Shown here one piece after another: positions 55,416 through 63,776 of a DNA stretch of 64,000 bases. Source of the DNA: Nitrospirota bacterium (GTDB lineage Bacteria > Nitrospirota > Thermodesulfovibrionia > UBA6902 > JAJYJJ01). Where the stretch lies: contig JAJYJJ010000003.1 of the NCBI GenBank assembly GCA_021789595.1, positions 100,253-164,252 of the forward strand, in the 5' to 3' direction. The position numbers were made by a program, and so were the translations under genes. Below the pieces are notes generated by a model, which worked only from the letters and a program-made list of their open reading frames with translations, did not search any database and was not told the origin of the DNA. Within the stretch, counting starts at the first letter, position 1. Each line of letters begins with the position of its first letter.

Positions 55416-56647
55416 ATCAACTCCTCCCCTACAATTTTTTCGATCTCTGATAGCCTCTGCCAGTAATCAGCAGTTGCCCTGAGGTAATCAATCTTTGTCT
55501 TCTTGAGTGTCCTCTCACCTTCTATCACGGTCATAAAATCCACCCTGCCTGTCTCATAGCTTACAAGTGAACTTTTAAAGCCTATCTCTGCCATCGGCGC
55601 AAGGCTCTTTTCATAAAGCTCAAGAATCCGCTCCGTTGCCTTTAGCATCCTTACCTCATCATTTAGCTCCTTTAAGATATTTATTCTTGTGTTTTCAAGG
55701 CTTGCCTTTGCGGATTCAAGGCTATAGCCTGCCTCTGCCTGCATGCCCCTGTATTTTCCACTCCATATGGGAAGGGTAATGCCGAACATAAGGTTCCATG
55801 TATCAGGAAATCTGTCTTCCCTCTGGACGGCTGCCATCTCGAACATGAAGTCGATGGAATACTTCCTCTTGGAAAGCTCTTTGCCAATCTCTGCCTCCTT
55901 TATGTTGGAGTTTATTGCTAAAAGCATAGGGCTTTTCTCAAACGCTGTTTTGCTTAACTCCTCTACATTAAGTCTTGGACGCTCATGTTTATATCCCTCG
56001 ATCTCTCCTCCAATGGGCGTATCAGGCTTCCTTCCAATAAGACCATTCAGGTTTATCTTGGCGATATCTTTCCTTGCCTCAAGCTCGGCAAGCTCTGTGT
56101 CTATCATGGAAAGCTCCACCTCGGCCTTTATCACATCCTGCTGTGGTGTAAGACCCGTGGAGTACTTTATCTCTGCGACCTTCTTAAGGGCATCAATAAT
56201 GCCCTTTATCTCAGTGGTTGTCTTTATTGCCTTTACATCATACAGATAATCAAAATATGCTGTTTTGATCGATGATAGTATCTCAAGCTCCTTTGCCTTA
56301 AGCTCAGCAGCCATCTGGCCTGCCGCTGAGGATGTAAATGCCTTTTTAAGGCCAAGCCTGCCAGGGAAGGGGATTGTCTGGGTGAGGCTGTACCTTGTCT
56401 GCATGGCATTTGAGGGGTATGGTATTGGATTGTCCCTTGGAAGGTCCATGAATTCTACCTTGAACATAGGGTCATCAAGGCTGCCCTCAACTATTGCCCT
56501 TTGTTCCATGGCCTTGACCTTTGATTCAATGGCCTTCAACTCGGGGTTTTCCTTTTTTGCAGTCTCTATTAGATCCTCAAGTGTGGTTGCAGAGGAGACC
56601 GGTGGAAATAAAAAAATTGAAACGAGGAAAATCGCCAATAGTCTCAT
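55412..56647 (-). CDS. TolC-family outer-membrane efflux protein
   Basis: The 411-residue protein has a signal peptide (residues 1-19, ...FLFPPVSSA) and the TolC/CusC layout of two long helical hairpins (LEDLIETAKKENPELKA; the repeat near 225-400). It forms the outer-membrane duct of the copper/silver pump. It is first in the operon, and the start seems free of overlap. No metal-responsive regulator gene is adjacent. Confidence 0.9.
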   Translation of the reverse strand: MRLLAIFLVSIFLFPPVSSATTLEDLIETAKKENPELKAIESKVKAMEQRAIVEGSLDDPMFKVEFMDLPRDNPIPYPSNAMQTRYSLTQTIPFPGRLGLKKAFTSSAAGQMAAELKAKELEILSSIKTAYFDYLYDVKAIKTTTEIKGIIDALKKVAEIKYSTGLTPQQDVIKAEVELSMIDTELAELEARKDIAKINLNGLIGRKPDTPIGGEIEGYKHERPRLNVEELSKTAFEKSPMLLAINSNIKEAEIGKELSKRKYSIDFMFEMAAVQREDRFPDTWNLMFGITLPIWSGKYRGMQAEAGYSLESAKASLENTRINILKELNDEVRMLKATERILELYEKSLAPMAEIGFKSSLVSYETGRVDFMTVIEGERTLKKTKIDYLRATADYWQRLSEIEKIVGEELM

Positions 56648-56831
56648 AACGGAGAAAGATTATCATAAAATTATGAAGAAATCTTGAAGATTATTTGCTT
56701 ATTTTATGAATCTCAGTTACAACCGACCTAAAATGCTGAGACAGATAAGGGGGTTGATAGAATCTTTGCATAGTAAATGAGGTAATAAGCTTTCTTTAAT
56801 TTTATCTCATTCATCGGTTAAAATATCTCCT

Positions 56832-58085
56832 ATGGGAAAATTGATTATCAGGGGCGGTAACCCACTCAATGGAGAGGTCACAATCAGCGGAGCAAAGAAT
56901 GCTGCCTTACCGCTTATTGCCTCTGCTATACTTGCCCCTGGCGAGATGGTCCTGAGGAATGTCCCAAGGCTCAAGGATGTGGAGACCATGGGGATGCTCC
57001 TTCAACATCTTGAAGCCAGGTTTTTACATGACGGCGAGGTAAGGATTGATACATCTACTATAGCAGGCATAGATGCGCCCTATGATCTGGTGAGGACCAT
57101 GCGGGCATCTGTCCTTGTCCTCGGCCCTTTGCTTGCGAGGATGGGAGAGGCTGTTGTATCACTTCCAGGAGGATGTGCAATAGGTGCAAGGCCCATAAAC
57201 CTTCATCTCATGGGGCTTGAAAAGATGGGGGCTACAATTACCCTTGAACAGGGCTATGTAAGGGCAAAGGCAAGGCGGTTAAAGGGCGCATCCATCTATT
57301 TTGATATGCCCACTGTAACAGGGACAGAGAACCTCATGATGGCCGCAAGCCTTGCTGATGGCCTCACAGTCCTTGAAAACGCTGCGTGTGAGCCCGAGGT
57401 CTCTGACCTTGCAAATGCCCTTAATAAAATGGGTGCGAGTATAGAGGGTGCAGGGACAACAACAATAAGGATTGAGGGTGTTAATAGGCTTAACCCCATT
57501 GACTACGCGATAATCCCCGACAGGATAGAGACAGGCACATTTATGGCCGCAGCAGGTATTACAGGGGGTAAGATAAGGATAAAGGCTTGCAGATGGGAAC
57601 ACCTTGATGCAATCATAATGAAACTCACAGAGGCAGGGATTGAGATAGAGAAGGATGGGGAGGACATCATTGTCAGGGGGCCAGAAAGGTTGGCGGCTGT
57701 AAATGTAAAGACCATGCCGTATCCTGGTTTTCCAACTGATATGCAGGCACAGTTTATGGCCATGATGAGCATCGCAGATGGGACAAGCGTGATAACTGAA
57801 AACATCTTTGAGAACCGATTCATGCATGTCTCAGAACTGATGAGGATGGGTGCAAATATCATTATTGATGGTGCAACAGCAACAGTAAAGGGGATACCCT
57901 TTCTAAGGGGAGCTCCTGTTATGGCAACAGACCTGAGGGCAAGTGCATCACTGATTATTGCAGGGCTTGTGGCAAGGGGCGAGACGCATGTAAGCAGAAT
58001 CTATCACCTGGACAGGGGCTATGATGCCATAGAGAGAAAACTCAGGGCACTTGGCGCTGATATAGAAAGGGCCAAAGAGTCATGA
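56832..58085 (+). CDS. murA: UDP-N-acetylglucosamine 1-carboxyvinyltransferase
   Basis: MurA starts peptidoglycan synthesis and is the fosfomycin target. The 417-residue protein has [13 protein letters not shown], the catalytic-Cys loop [15 protein letters not shown] (Cys near 116, so fosfomycin-sensitive type), and [14 protein letters not shown]. It starts a same-strand run with hisG. Confidence 0.96.
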   Translation: MGKLIIRGGNPLNGEVTISGAKNAALPLIASAILAPGEMVLRNVPRLKDVETMGMLLQHLEARFLHDGEVRIDTSTIAGIDAPYDLVRTMRASVLVLGPLLARMGEAVVSLPGGCAIGARPINLHLMGLEKMGATITLEQGYVRAKARRLKGASIYFDMPTVTGTENLMMAASLADGLTVLENAACEPEVSDLANALNKMGASIEGAGTTTIRIEGVNRLNPIDYAIIPDRIETGTFMAAAGITGGKIRIKACRWEHLDAIIMKLTEAGIEIEKDGEDIIVRGPERLAAVNVKTMPYPGFPTDMQAQFMAMMSIADGTSVITENIFENRFMHVSELMRMGANIIIDGATATVKGIPFLRGAPVMATDLRASASLIIAGLVARGETHVSRIYHLDRGYDAIERKLRALGADIERAKES

Positions 58086-58109
58086 ACCGAGGGATGAGAA
58101 AGGATTAAG

Positions 58110-58739
58110 ATGCTTACCATTGCCTTGCCAAAGGGTAGATTGCTTGATGATGTGGCAGGCCTTTTAAAAAGAATGGGCATAGCAACAGGCTCAATGTCCT
58201 GGGGAAGGATGCTGTCTTATCTTACAAGGGATAAAAGGCACAGGTTCTTGATCCTCAGGGCAAGGGATGTGGCAACATATGTTGAGTATGGAGGTGCTGA
58301 CATCGGTATAACAGGGGAAGATATATTGCGGGAAGAGGGAAGGGATATATATGAACCCCTTGACCTTAGATTTGGCTATTGCAGGATAGTGGTTGCAGAG
58401 TTAGAGGCAAAGAGGGGAGGGCTTTGCAAAAAGTCCTTTGTAAGGATTGCAACAAAATATCCAAACATAACTGAAAGGCACTTCTCAAAAAAGGGCATAC
58501 AGGTAGAGATAATAAAGCTCTACGGCTCCATAGAACTTGCACCAGTTGTCGGCATGGCCGATGGGATAGTAGACCTTGTCTCAACAGGAAGGACACTAAG
58601 AGAAAATGGCCTCATAGAGGTTGAGACCATTATGGAATCCACTGCAAAGGCTATAGTCAACCGTGCGAGCATGAAGACAAAATACAAGGAGATATCAGGA
58701 TTTCTGCAATCAGTGCGGAAAGCTCTGCAGGCTATTTAG
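58110..58739 (+). CDS. hisG: ATP phosphoribosyltransferase, short form
   Basis: HisG makes phosphoribosyl-ATP, the first histidine step. The 209-residue protein has IALPKGRLLDDV, GADIGITGEDIL and the PRPP loop GIVDLVSTGRTLRENGL. It lacks the C-terminal regulatory domain, so it is the HisG-S type that needs HisZ; no hisZ is in the window. The murA-hisG order is common. Confidence 0.95.
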   Translation: MLTIALPKGRLLDDVAGLLKRMGIATGSMSWGRMLSYLTRDKRHRFLILRARDVATYVEYGGADIGITGEDILREEGRDIYEPLDLRFGYCRIVVAELEAKRGGLCKKSFVRIATKYPNITERHFSKKGIQVEIIKLYGSIELAPVVGMADGIVDLVSTGRTLRENGLIEVETIMESTAKAIVNRASMKTKYKEISGFLQSVRKALQAI

Positions 58740-58744
58740 CTATC

Positions 58745-59161
58745 ATGAACAGACTTGAGCATCTCAAGGAAATCCTGATTGTATTAAGCGAGATAAACAA
58801 GAGATTCCCCATCCTTGTGGAAGGCAAGAGGGATGTAAGGTCTTTAAGGACACTCGGTATGGAAGGAGAGATACTGAGCGTCAATGTGGGAAAGGGGATA
58901 TATGAGCTGTGCGAGGACATAAGAAAAAGGTATAAGAAGATAGTCGTGCTTATGGACTGGGATACAAGGGGCGATGAGCTGCAGAGCAATATCACATCTA
59001 ATCTGAAAGGCCATTACGAAGAGTTTGCCCCATTGCGTGATGCCCTGAAGGCCATAACATCCAAGGAGACAAAGGAGGTTGAAGGGCTCCTCAGGCTCTT
59101 TAAGAAATGGCAGGAAGAGGATGAGCAGGGTATATTCCCTATCATGGAGAGATTGAGATGA
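58745..59161 (+). CDS. Small Toprim-domain protein
   Basis: The 138-residue product is a stand-alone Toprim fold: ILVEGKRDVRSLRTLGMEGEI has the catalytic-type Glu, and VVLMDWDTRGDELQSNI has the D-x-D pair. It resembles small archaeal-type Toprim proteins and RNase M5-like nucleases, but the substrate is unknown. It overlaps yraN by 4 bases, suggesting joint expression. Confidence 0.82.
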   Translation: MNRLEHLKEILIVLSEINKRFPILVEGKRDVRSLRTLGMEGEILSVNVGKGIYELCEDIRKRYKKIVVLMDWDTRGDELQSNITSNLKGHYEEFAPLRDALKAITSKETKEVEGLLRLFKKWQEEDEQGIFPIMERLR

Positions 59162-59502
59162 GCCTCGGCAAAGAGGGCGAAGAGCTGGCTGTGAGATTTC
59201 TAAAAAAGAAGGGCTATCGCGTGATTGAGAAAAACTACAGAACCCCTTTTGGAGAGATAGATATAATTGCAAAGGACAAAGATGCAATAGTCTTTATCGA
59301 GGTGAAGACAAGGGAGGGGACTGATTTTGGCCAGCCATTTGAGGCTGTAAATATCCACAAGAGGCAGAAGATTGCAAAGGTTGCCCTCAGCTATCTAAAG
59401 AGATTCAAGGAAGAGCCGAGATGCAGATTCGATGTTGTCTCCATCCTTTATAAAGGTAAGAATGCAGAGATAGAGCTTTTAAAAGACGCCTTTGAGGTAT
59501 GA
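59158..59502 (+). CDS. yraN: YraN-family (UPF0102) nuclease-fold protein
   Basis: The 114-residue protein has the restriction-endonuclease-like core GEIDIIAKD...VFIEVKTREG with the family start GKEGEELAVRFLKKKGYRVIEKNYR. The biochemical role is not established for the family. It is coupled to the Toprim gene and ends convergent to the cupin gene. Confidence 0.92.
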   Translation: MSLGKEGEELAVRFLKKKGYRVIEKNYRTPFGEIDIIAKDKDAIVFIEVKTREGTDFGQPFEAVNIHKRQKIAKVALSYLKRFKEEPRCRFDVVSILYKGKNAEIELLKDAFEV

Positions 59503-59504
59503 TG

Positions 59505-59966
59505 TTACGACTTTATTAGTTTTGGTTTGTCCCTTTTTGCATTGACTATGCAGAAAAAGCCAAATGGTTCGTCAAATGGGTTCGTCAATTGATGGATTGT
59601 GTTTGGAGAGATGTAGACAGTATCGAGGAAATCAACCCTGTGCAATTTTTCGCCAATGAGAATCCTCCCTTTTCCCCTCACGCATATAACAACATGTTCA
59701 TGCCGGTGCCTTTCAAGGGTGCTAAAGCCGCCTGGCATAATCTCAAAATACCTCAGGTGAAAATGGGTTGATTCGCCATGTGAGCCTATAATCACCTTTC
59801 TTACAATGTCCTGCCATCCGCCGCCAACAGGCTTATAGGACTCATCCTTTATCCCCTTCCATGAGTAGTCTGCACGATGCCTGTAGATGGCGCTTTTATT
59901 TTTCCCAGCGGTCTTTTCTTTATTATGGGTATTACATCCCTTTGTCCTGATAGACTTTTTCCTCAT
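59505..59966 (-). CDS. Cupin-domain protein
   Basis: The 153-residue product has a basic N-terminus and one cupin barrel: ERHRHEHVVICVRGKGRILIGE (motif 1, His/His/Glu) and PNTIHQLTNPFDEPFGFFCIV (motif 2 His). It probably binds a metal ion; substrate unknown. It overlaps the M48 gene by 4 bases. Confidence 0.82.
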   Translation of the reverse strand: MRKKSIRTKGCNTHNKEKTAGKNKSAIYRHRADYSWKGIKDESYKPVGGGWQDIVRKVIIGSHGESTHFHLRYFEIMPGGFSTLERHRHEHVVICVRGKGRILIGEKLHRVDFLDTVYISPNTIHQLTNPFDEPFGFFCIVNAKRDKPKLIKS

Positions 59967-61084
59967 CTAAGATCCCTCCTCTGATATTGCTCTGCCATCC
60001 TTATCCTCTTTTCAATGGATGGATGGCTGTAGAAGATAAACTCTATTATTGGGTTTGGCTGTCTATCTGCGAGGTTCAGCTCTGCAAGTTTATTGAATGA
60101 TGATATGAATGCATCCGGGTCTTTGCTTGTCTCAAGGGCATAGGTGTCTGCCTGACGCTCAAAATACCTGCTCATGGCATTCATTGCCGGCAGGAGGATT
60201 AATGACAATCCTATAAATACAAGGGCAAGCAGGGGAAGGACAGCCATGTCGGTCTTTCCAGAGAATCCAAGTGCAGTGGAAAACCTGCCAAGGAAATAAT
60301 CGGCAAGGAAAAACCCGATGAAGGTCAGACATACCTCAAGCAGTATACCCTTTGGTATATGCCTTCTTACATGATGGCCAAGCTCATGTGCAAAAACAGT
60401 CAGTATCTCATCCTCTGTAAAGTTTGAAAGCAGGGTGTCTGCAAGCACTATCCTCCTTGTATTTCCAATACCCATGAGCCCTGCGTTTGCCTTCTTTGTC
60501 TTTTCTCCAAGTCCCCATTTGAATACGCCCCTAACCTTTAGTCCAACTGACTCTGCCATTGTCTGCAATCTATCCTTAAGGGTTCCTTCTGTAATAGGCT
60601 CAAATTTAAAAAATAGAGGCAGGAGTATCACAGGTGCGAGGTTTGTCATAAGGAGATAAAAACCAATGAATATGATGCCTGTATAGAGCCACCACCTATC
60701 AGGGTTTGTCATAATGGTAAAATAGATGGTCTCGATGATAATTCCACCTATAACCACAGATACCAGAAGCCCTTTTATAAGGTCTTTTATCCATTTAGAG
60801 ATGCTCTGATTCGAAAGCCCATACCTGTGCTCAATAATGTATCCGCTGTAAAAATCAATGGGAAGAGAGATAATCTCCAGGATGCCCCCTGCAATAACCA
60901 TATAGATAAGCACAGAGATATACGGGTTTGGGTAAAGCCTCAGTGCAAGATTTCTTATCCCGATGGAAAGCCCTGAGAATATGAGGAACAAAAGGAATGC
61001 AAGGTTCAATACAATCCCTGCAATGGAAAGTATCCTCTTTATCCTGTTATATCTCTTTGCCTTTTTCTCTATTTCCATTTCCAT
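59963..61084 (-). CDS. M48-family (Ste24-like) membrane metalloprotease
   Basis: The 373-residue inner-membrane protease has several membrane segments, the zinc motif HELGHHVRRH and the third-ligand region ERQADTYALE, typical of CAAX protease 1/Ste24-type bacterial proteins rather than the shorter HtpX. Likely in membrane-protein quality control. The start overlaps the 3' end of the alcohol dehydrogenase gene by about 38 bases. Confidence 0.9.
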   Translation of the reverse strand: MEMEIEKKAKRYNRIKRILSIAGIVLNLAFLLFLIFSGLSIGIRNLALRLYPNPYISVLIYMVIAGGILEIISLPIDFYSGYIIEHRYGLSNQSISKWIKDLIKGLLVSVVIGGIIIETIYFTIMTNPDRWWLYTGIIFIGFYLLMTNLAPVILLPLFFKFEPITEGTLKDRLQTMAESVGLKVRGVFKWGLGEKTKKANAGLMGIGNTRRIVLADTLLSNFTEDEILTVFAHELGHHVRRHIPKGILLEVCLTFIGFFLADYFLGRFSTALGFSGKTDMAVLPLLALVFIGLSLILLPAMNAMSRYFERQADTYALETSKDPDAFISSFNKLAELNLADRQPNPIIEFIFYSHPSIEKRIRMAEQYQRRDLR

Positions 61085-62162
61085 CACACAAGGTAATCAA
61101 GACCTTCAGAGAATCGCCTGCCTCTGCTACCAGCCTGAATGCCTCCGAGGTCTTTTCTATCGGGAATCTATGGGTTACTATCATGTCTGCCCTTATGCTG
61201 CCTTTCTCTATAAACCTCAGCGCATCTGCCGTATCAGTAGGCCCGCACGAATAGCTGGTGACTATGTTTATATCTCTGAAGTAGAGATAGTTCGGGTCTA
61301 AAGTTAAACGCTCCTTTGGCTTAGCAGGTGTGAACAGGACAACTGTCCCTCCCTTCGATACTACCTCTATCCCTTGTTCCATAGCCTTCACACTGTTGGG
61401 ACCGACAATTACGATATCTGCCATAAGGCCGTCCGTCAAATCTTTCACCCTCTCAACAAAGTTTTCAGCAGAGACATCAATGACATAATCTGCGCCAAAC
61501 TCCAATGCCTTAAGCAACCTATATGGTATCATATCCGCACCTATAATTTTTCCTGCTCCGAATTCCCTTGCAAGCAGCACATGCACCTGTCCCATGACTC
61601 CAAGTCCAATGACAAGTATGGTGTCACCTTTTTTTATGGACGCCCTTTTTAAAGATTTAACAACGCAGGCAGTTGGCTCGATCAGTGTCCCATCTTCATA
61701 GTTCATATTTTCAGGAATTATTAAGGTGTCGTTTATAAGGTTTGTTTCTGGGATGAGTATATATTCTGAAATCCCTCCCGGAATTATCTTTGTATTGCGC
61801 CAGGTCTCGCATTGCACATAATCACCACGCTTGCAGTATTTGCAGGATTTCAAGTTTAGGCACGGCGCATGATGGTGAACAAATACACGGTCTCCGACAG
61901 AGAAATCAGCAATCCCCCCTTTAGTAAAAGGGGGCGAGGGGGGATTTTGTAATATCAAATCTTTACCAAGTTCAACTATTTCGCCGACAGGTTCATGCCC
62001 TAAAACCAGAGGCGCTTTCTTTTCGATATACCACTGCATCACATCCCCTGAGCATATGCCGCATGCCTTTGTCTTAATAAGTGCATCGCGAGGGCCAACC
62101 TCGGGAATAAGGATATCCTCTATGCGTATGTTGTTAAAGCTGTAGAGTTTGGCGACTTTCAT
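61047..62162 (-). CDS. Zinc-dependent medium-chain alcohol dehydrogenase
   Basis: The 371-residue MDR enzyme has catalytic zinc ligands (CGICSGDV, GHEPVGE), the structural zinc loop CLNLKSCKYCKRGDYVQC and the NAD site VIGLGVMGQVHVLLAREFGA. It is closest to sorbitol/threonine dehydrogenase-like proteins; substrate unknown. Between ELGKDLI and the next conserved VGDRVFV, where MDRs are usually short, lies an extra NPPSPPFTKGG peptide from a palindromic repeat. Confidence 0.88.
   Translation of the reverse strand: MKVAKLYSFNNIRIEDILIPEVGPRDALIKTKACGICSGDVMQWYIEKKAPLVLGHEPVGEIVELGKDLILQNPPSPPFTKGGIADFSVGDRVFVHHHAPCLNLKSCKYCKRGDYVQCETWRNTKIIPGGISEYILIPETNLINDTLIIPENMNYEDGTLIEPTACVVKSLKRASIKKGDTILVIGLGVMGQVHVLLAREFGAGKIIGADMIPYRLLKALEFGADYVIDVSAENFVERVKDLTDGLMADIVIVGPNSVKAMEQGIEVVSKGGTVVLFTPAKPKERLTLDPNYLYFRDINIVTSYSCGPTDTADALRFIEKGSIRADMIVTHRFPIEKTSEAFRLVAEAGDSLKVLITLCDGNGNREKGKEI
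61911..61946. repeat. 36-bp version of the G/C-run palindrome inside the alcohol dehydrogenase gene
   Basis: AATCCCCCC, TTTAGTAAA, and GGGGGCGAGGGGGGATT form the same element as at 11940 and 31352, with about nine bases missing from one arm. The 12 codons read NPPSPPFTKGGI on the gene strand. Confidence 0.85.
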
Positions 62163-62180
62163 TGCATTATCCCCTGTAAC

Positions 62181-63419
62181 TTATTTATCCAGCGGGCTAC
62201 GCACTCCCAGCACATTCCTCTTTGCCACATGGGTGTATATCATAGTTGTCTGGAGATTACAGTGACCGAGCAACTCCTGTATTGTCCTGATGTCGTATCC
62301 GTTTTCCAGCAGGTGGGTGGCGAAACTGTGCCTCAGTGTGTGAACCGATGCCTGTTTCGTAATTCCGGCTTTCATCACTGCAATTTTAAATGCTCTCTGT
62401 AGTGCGTCATGATAGACATGGTGGCGGCGAACCACATTAGTTCTTGGGTCCATAGAAAGAGACTGGGAAGGGAACAGCCAGAACCATCTCCACTCCTTGC
62501 CGGCATTCGGATACTTTCTTTCTAACGCACCAGGCAATTGAACGCCAGTCAGTTTTGCCTCTCTATCTTTTTCATAGAGGGTTCTAACCGCGTTCGAGTG
62601 CGTTCTGAGTTCTTCCTTTATGGCTTCTGGAAGTACGGTTCGTCTATCCTTGTCACCTTTGCCTGAACGGACAATAACGATATCCTGATCAAAGTCAACA
62701 TCTTTTATTCTAAGTTGCAGACACTCCTGAAGTCTTAACCCGCAGCCATAAATAAGCTTCGCCATCAGCCGGTTGACGCCAGACATACCTGAAAAGATTT
62801 TTTCAACTTCCTCTATTGTCAAGACAACAGGTAATCGCCGAGTCTGTCGCGCCCTTACTGCGCTGATTTCCCCTTCAATATCTTTATCAAGCACGTGACG
62901 GTAGAGAAAGACAATAGCATTGAGCGCCTGATTCTGTGTTGAGGCAGAAACCTTTTTCTCAACTGCAAGATAACTAAGAAAATCCTGAATAGACTTCCCC
63001 TCTAAAGATTGAGGATGTTTCCCATTAACGAATCCCTGAAATTGGCGAAGCCATATAACATAAGTCTTTTCTGTACTGTATGATCGGTGGCGAAGTCTTA
63101 GGGCTTCTCGCATTCTCTTCTCTATTTCCTTCCAGTCACCCGGCATATCTACTGAAACTGCATTTTCGCTTCTTTGTAGACAACGGGCAAGAAAATAACC
63201 ATACAACCTCAATGCCCTATCAGCCTGCTGAACCTGCCAGTCTTCGTGCTTTTTAGCTAACTGGTTGAGAAACTTAGTATTCTGATCATTCGTTAGTAAC
63301 TGCGTCTCAGGTTTGTCAAAATAGCGATAACAATCAAACACCCATTTTACATAATATGGGATATTCCTTTCAGGAATCCTTTCTTTATCGCTTAAAAACT
63401 GTTTGAACGCCTGTAGCAT
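62181..63419 (-). CDS. intI: Integron integrase (tyrosine recombinase)
   Basis: The 412-residue tyrosine recombinase has a SAM-like N-terminal domain (YSTEKTYVIWLRQF) and a catalytic domain with Arg in YGCGLRLQECLQLR, HTLRHSFATHLLE, LLGH and the nucleophile in TTMIYTHV. The extra segment between motifs, ALERKYPNAGKEWRWFWLFPS, is the additional domain that marks IntI proteins and is absent from XerC/D. It is about 75 residues longer at the N-terminus than IntI1. A divergent promoter and candidate attI lie upstream, as in integrons. No clear Shine-Dalgarno; the predicted leader is very short. Confidence 0.93.
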   Translation of the reverse strand: MLQAFKQFLSDKERIPERNIPYYVKWVFDCYRYFDKPETQLLTNDQNTKFLNQLAKKHEDWQVQQADRALRLYGYFLARCLQRSENAVSVDMPGDWKEIEKRMREALRLRHRSYSTEKTYVIWLRQFQGFVNGKHPQSLEGKSIQDFLSYLAVEKKVSASTQNQALNAIVFLYRHVLDKDIEGEISAVRARQTRRLPVVLTIEEVEKIFSGMSGVNRLMAKLIYGCGLRLQECLQLRIKDVDFDQDIVIVRSGKGDKDRRTVLPEAIKEELRTHSNAVRTLYEKDREAKLTGVQLPGALERKYPNAGKEWRWFWLFPSQSLSMDPRTNVVRRHHVYHDALQRAFKIAVMKAGITKQASVHTLRHSFATHLLENGYDIRTIQELLGHCNLQTTMIYTHVAKRNVLGVRSPLDK

Positions 63420-63429
63420 AATTGATTCA

Positions 63430-63460
63430 TAAATTATATCGCATGCGATATAATTTACAA
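63430..63460 (-). promoter_or_regulatory. intI promoter embedded in a perfect 28-bp palindrome
   Basis: Bases 63430-63457 form a perfect palindrome with core TATCGCATGCGATA. On the intI strand the palindrome holds a perfect -10 (TATAAT, 63438-63433) 16 bases after TTGTAA (63460-63455). A dimeric repressor bound here would block intI. It is not the E. coli LexA box. CGCATGCG occurs again at 63561-63568, near the candidate attI. Confidence 0.8.
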
Positions 63461-63518
63461 TAGAAAATTAATTTCTTTATTTTTAAATTGGGTAAATAGG
63501 TATCAATAAGGATTTTTC

Positions 63519-63547
63519 TTGACACACCCTTTAAATTTACCTAAAAT
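63519..63547 (+). promoter_or_regulatory. Pc-like cassette promoter
   Basis: A perfect -35 TTGACA is followed after 17 bases by TAAAAT (5 of 6). It points away from intI into the cassette region, the position and direction of an integron Pc promoter. Confidence 0.75.
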
Positions 63548-63582
63548 TATCACAAAAAGACGCATGCGGCATAAAATATAAC

Positions 63583-63589
63583 GTTCGGC
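63583..63589 (+). other. Candidate attI / first-cassette junction
   Basis: AACGTTCGGC resembles the cassette crossover site (GTTRRRY, cut after G), although the fourth base is C rather than R. A Shine-Dalgarno (AAGGAGATGAGG) and an ATG follow within 30 bases, as expected at the start of a cassette. Attribution is by position and weak sequence match. Confidence 0.5.
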
Positions 63590-63611
63590 ATCAAAGCCAA
63601 GGAGATGAGGA

Positions 63612-63776
63612 ATGAGTGACATGCCAGAAGAAAGGGCCGCCATCTATGCGCAGGACTGCCAGTTCTATCGCCATAATGACGCACTCAAATGGAGCCGCTT
63701 TCGGACGGTGGCTGTGATCGAGATATTGTCCCTTTCTTTCGTTGAAGTAGGAAGGACGCTCTTGCCCATATCTTAA
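63612..63776 (+). pseudogene. First cassette gene, truncated by an insertion sequence
   Basis: After AAGGAGATGAGG the frame starts MSDMPEERAAIYAQDCQFYR and continues to about VAVIE. It then runs into the end of an IS256-type element and stops at 54 codons. The first 37 residues look like the start of a real cytoplasmic or membrane protein; the rest is IS-derived. The remainder of the gene should lie beyond the IS, outside the window. Confidence 0.6.

Noticed and set aside
63430..63457. LexA (SOS) box in front of intI
   Set aside because: The palindrome is not CTGT-N8-ACAG. It may still be an SOS site in this lineage, but the sequence alone does not show it.
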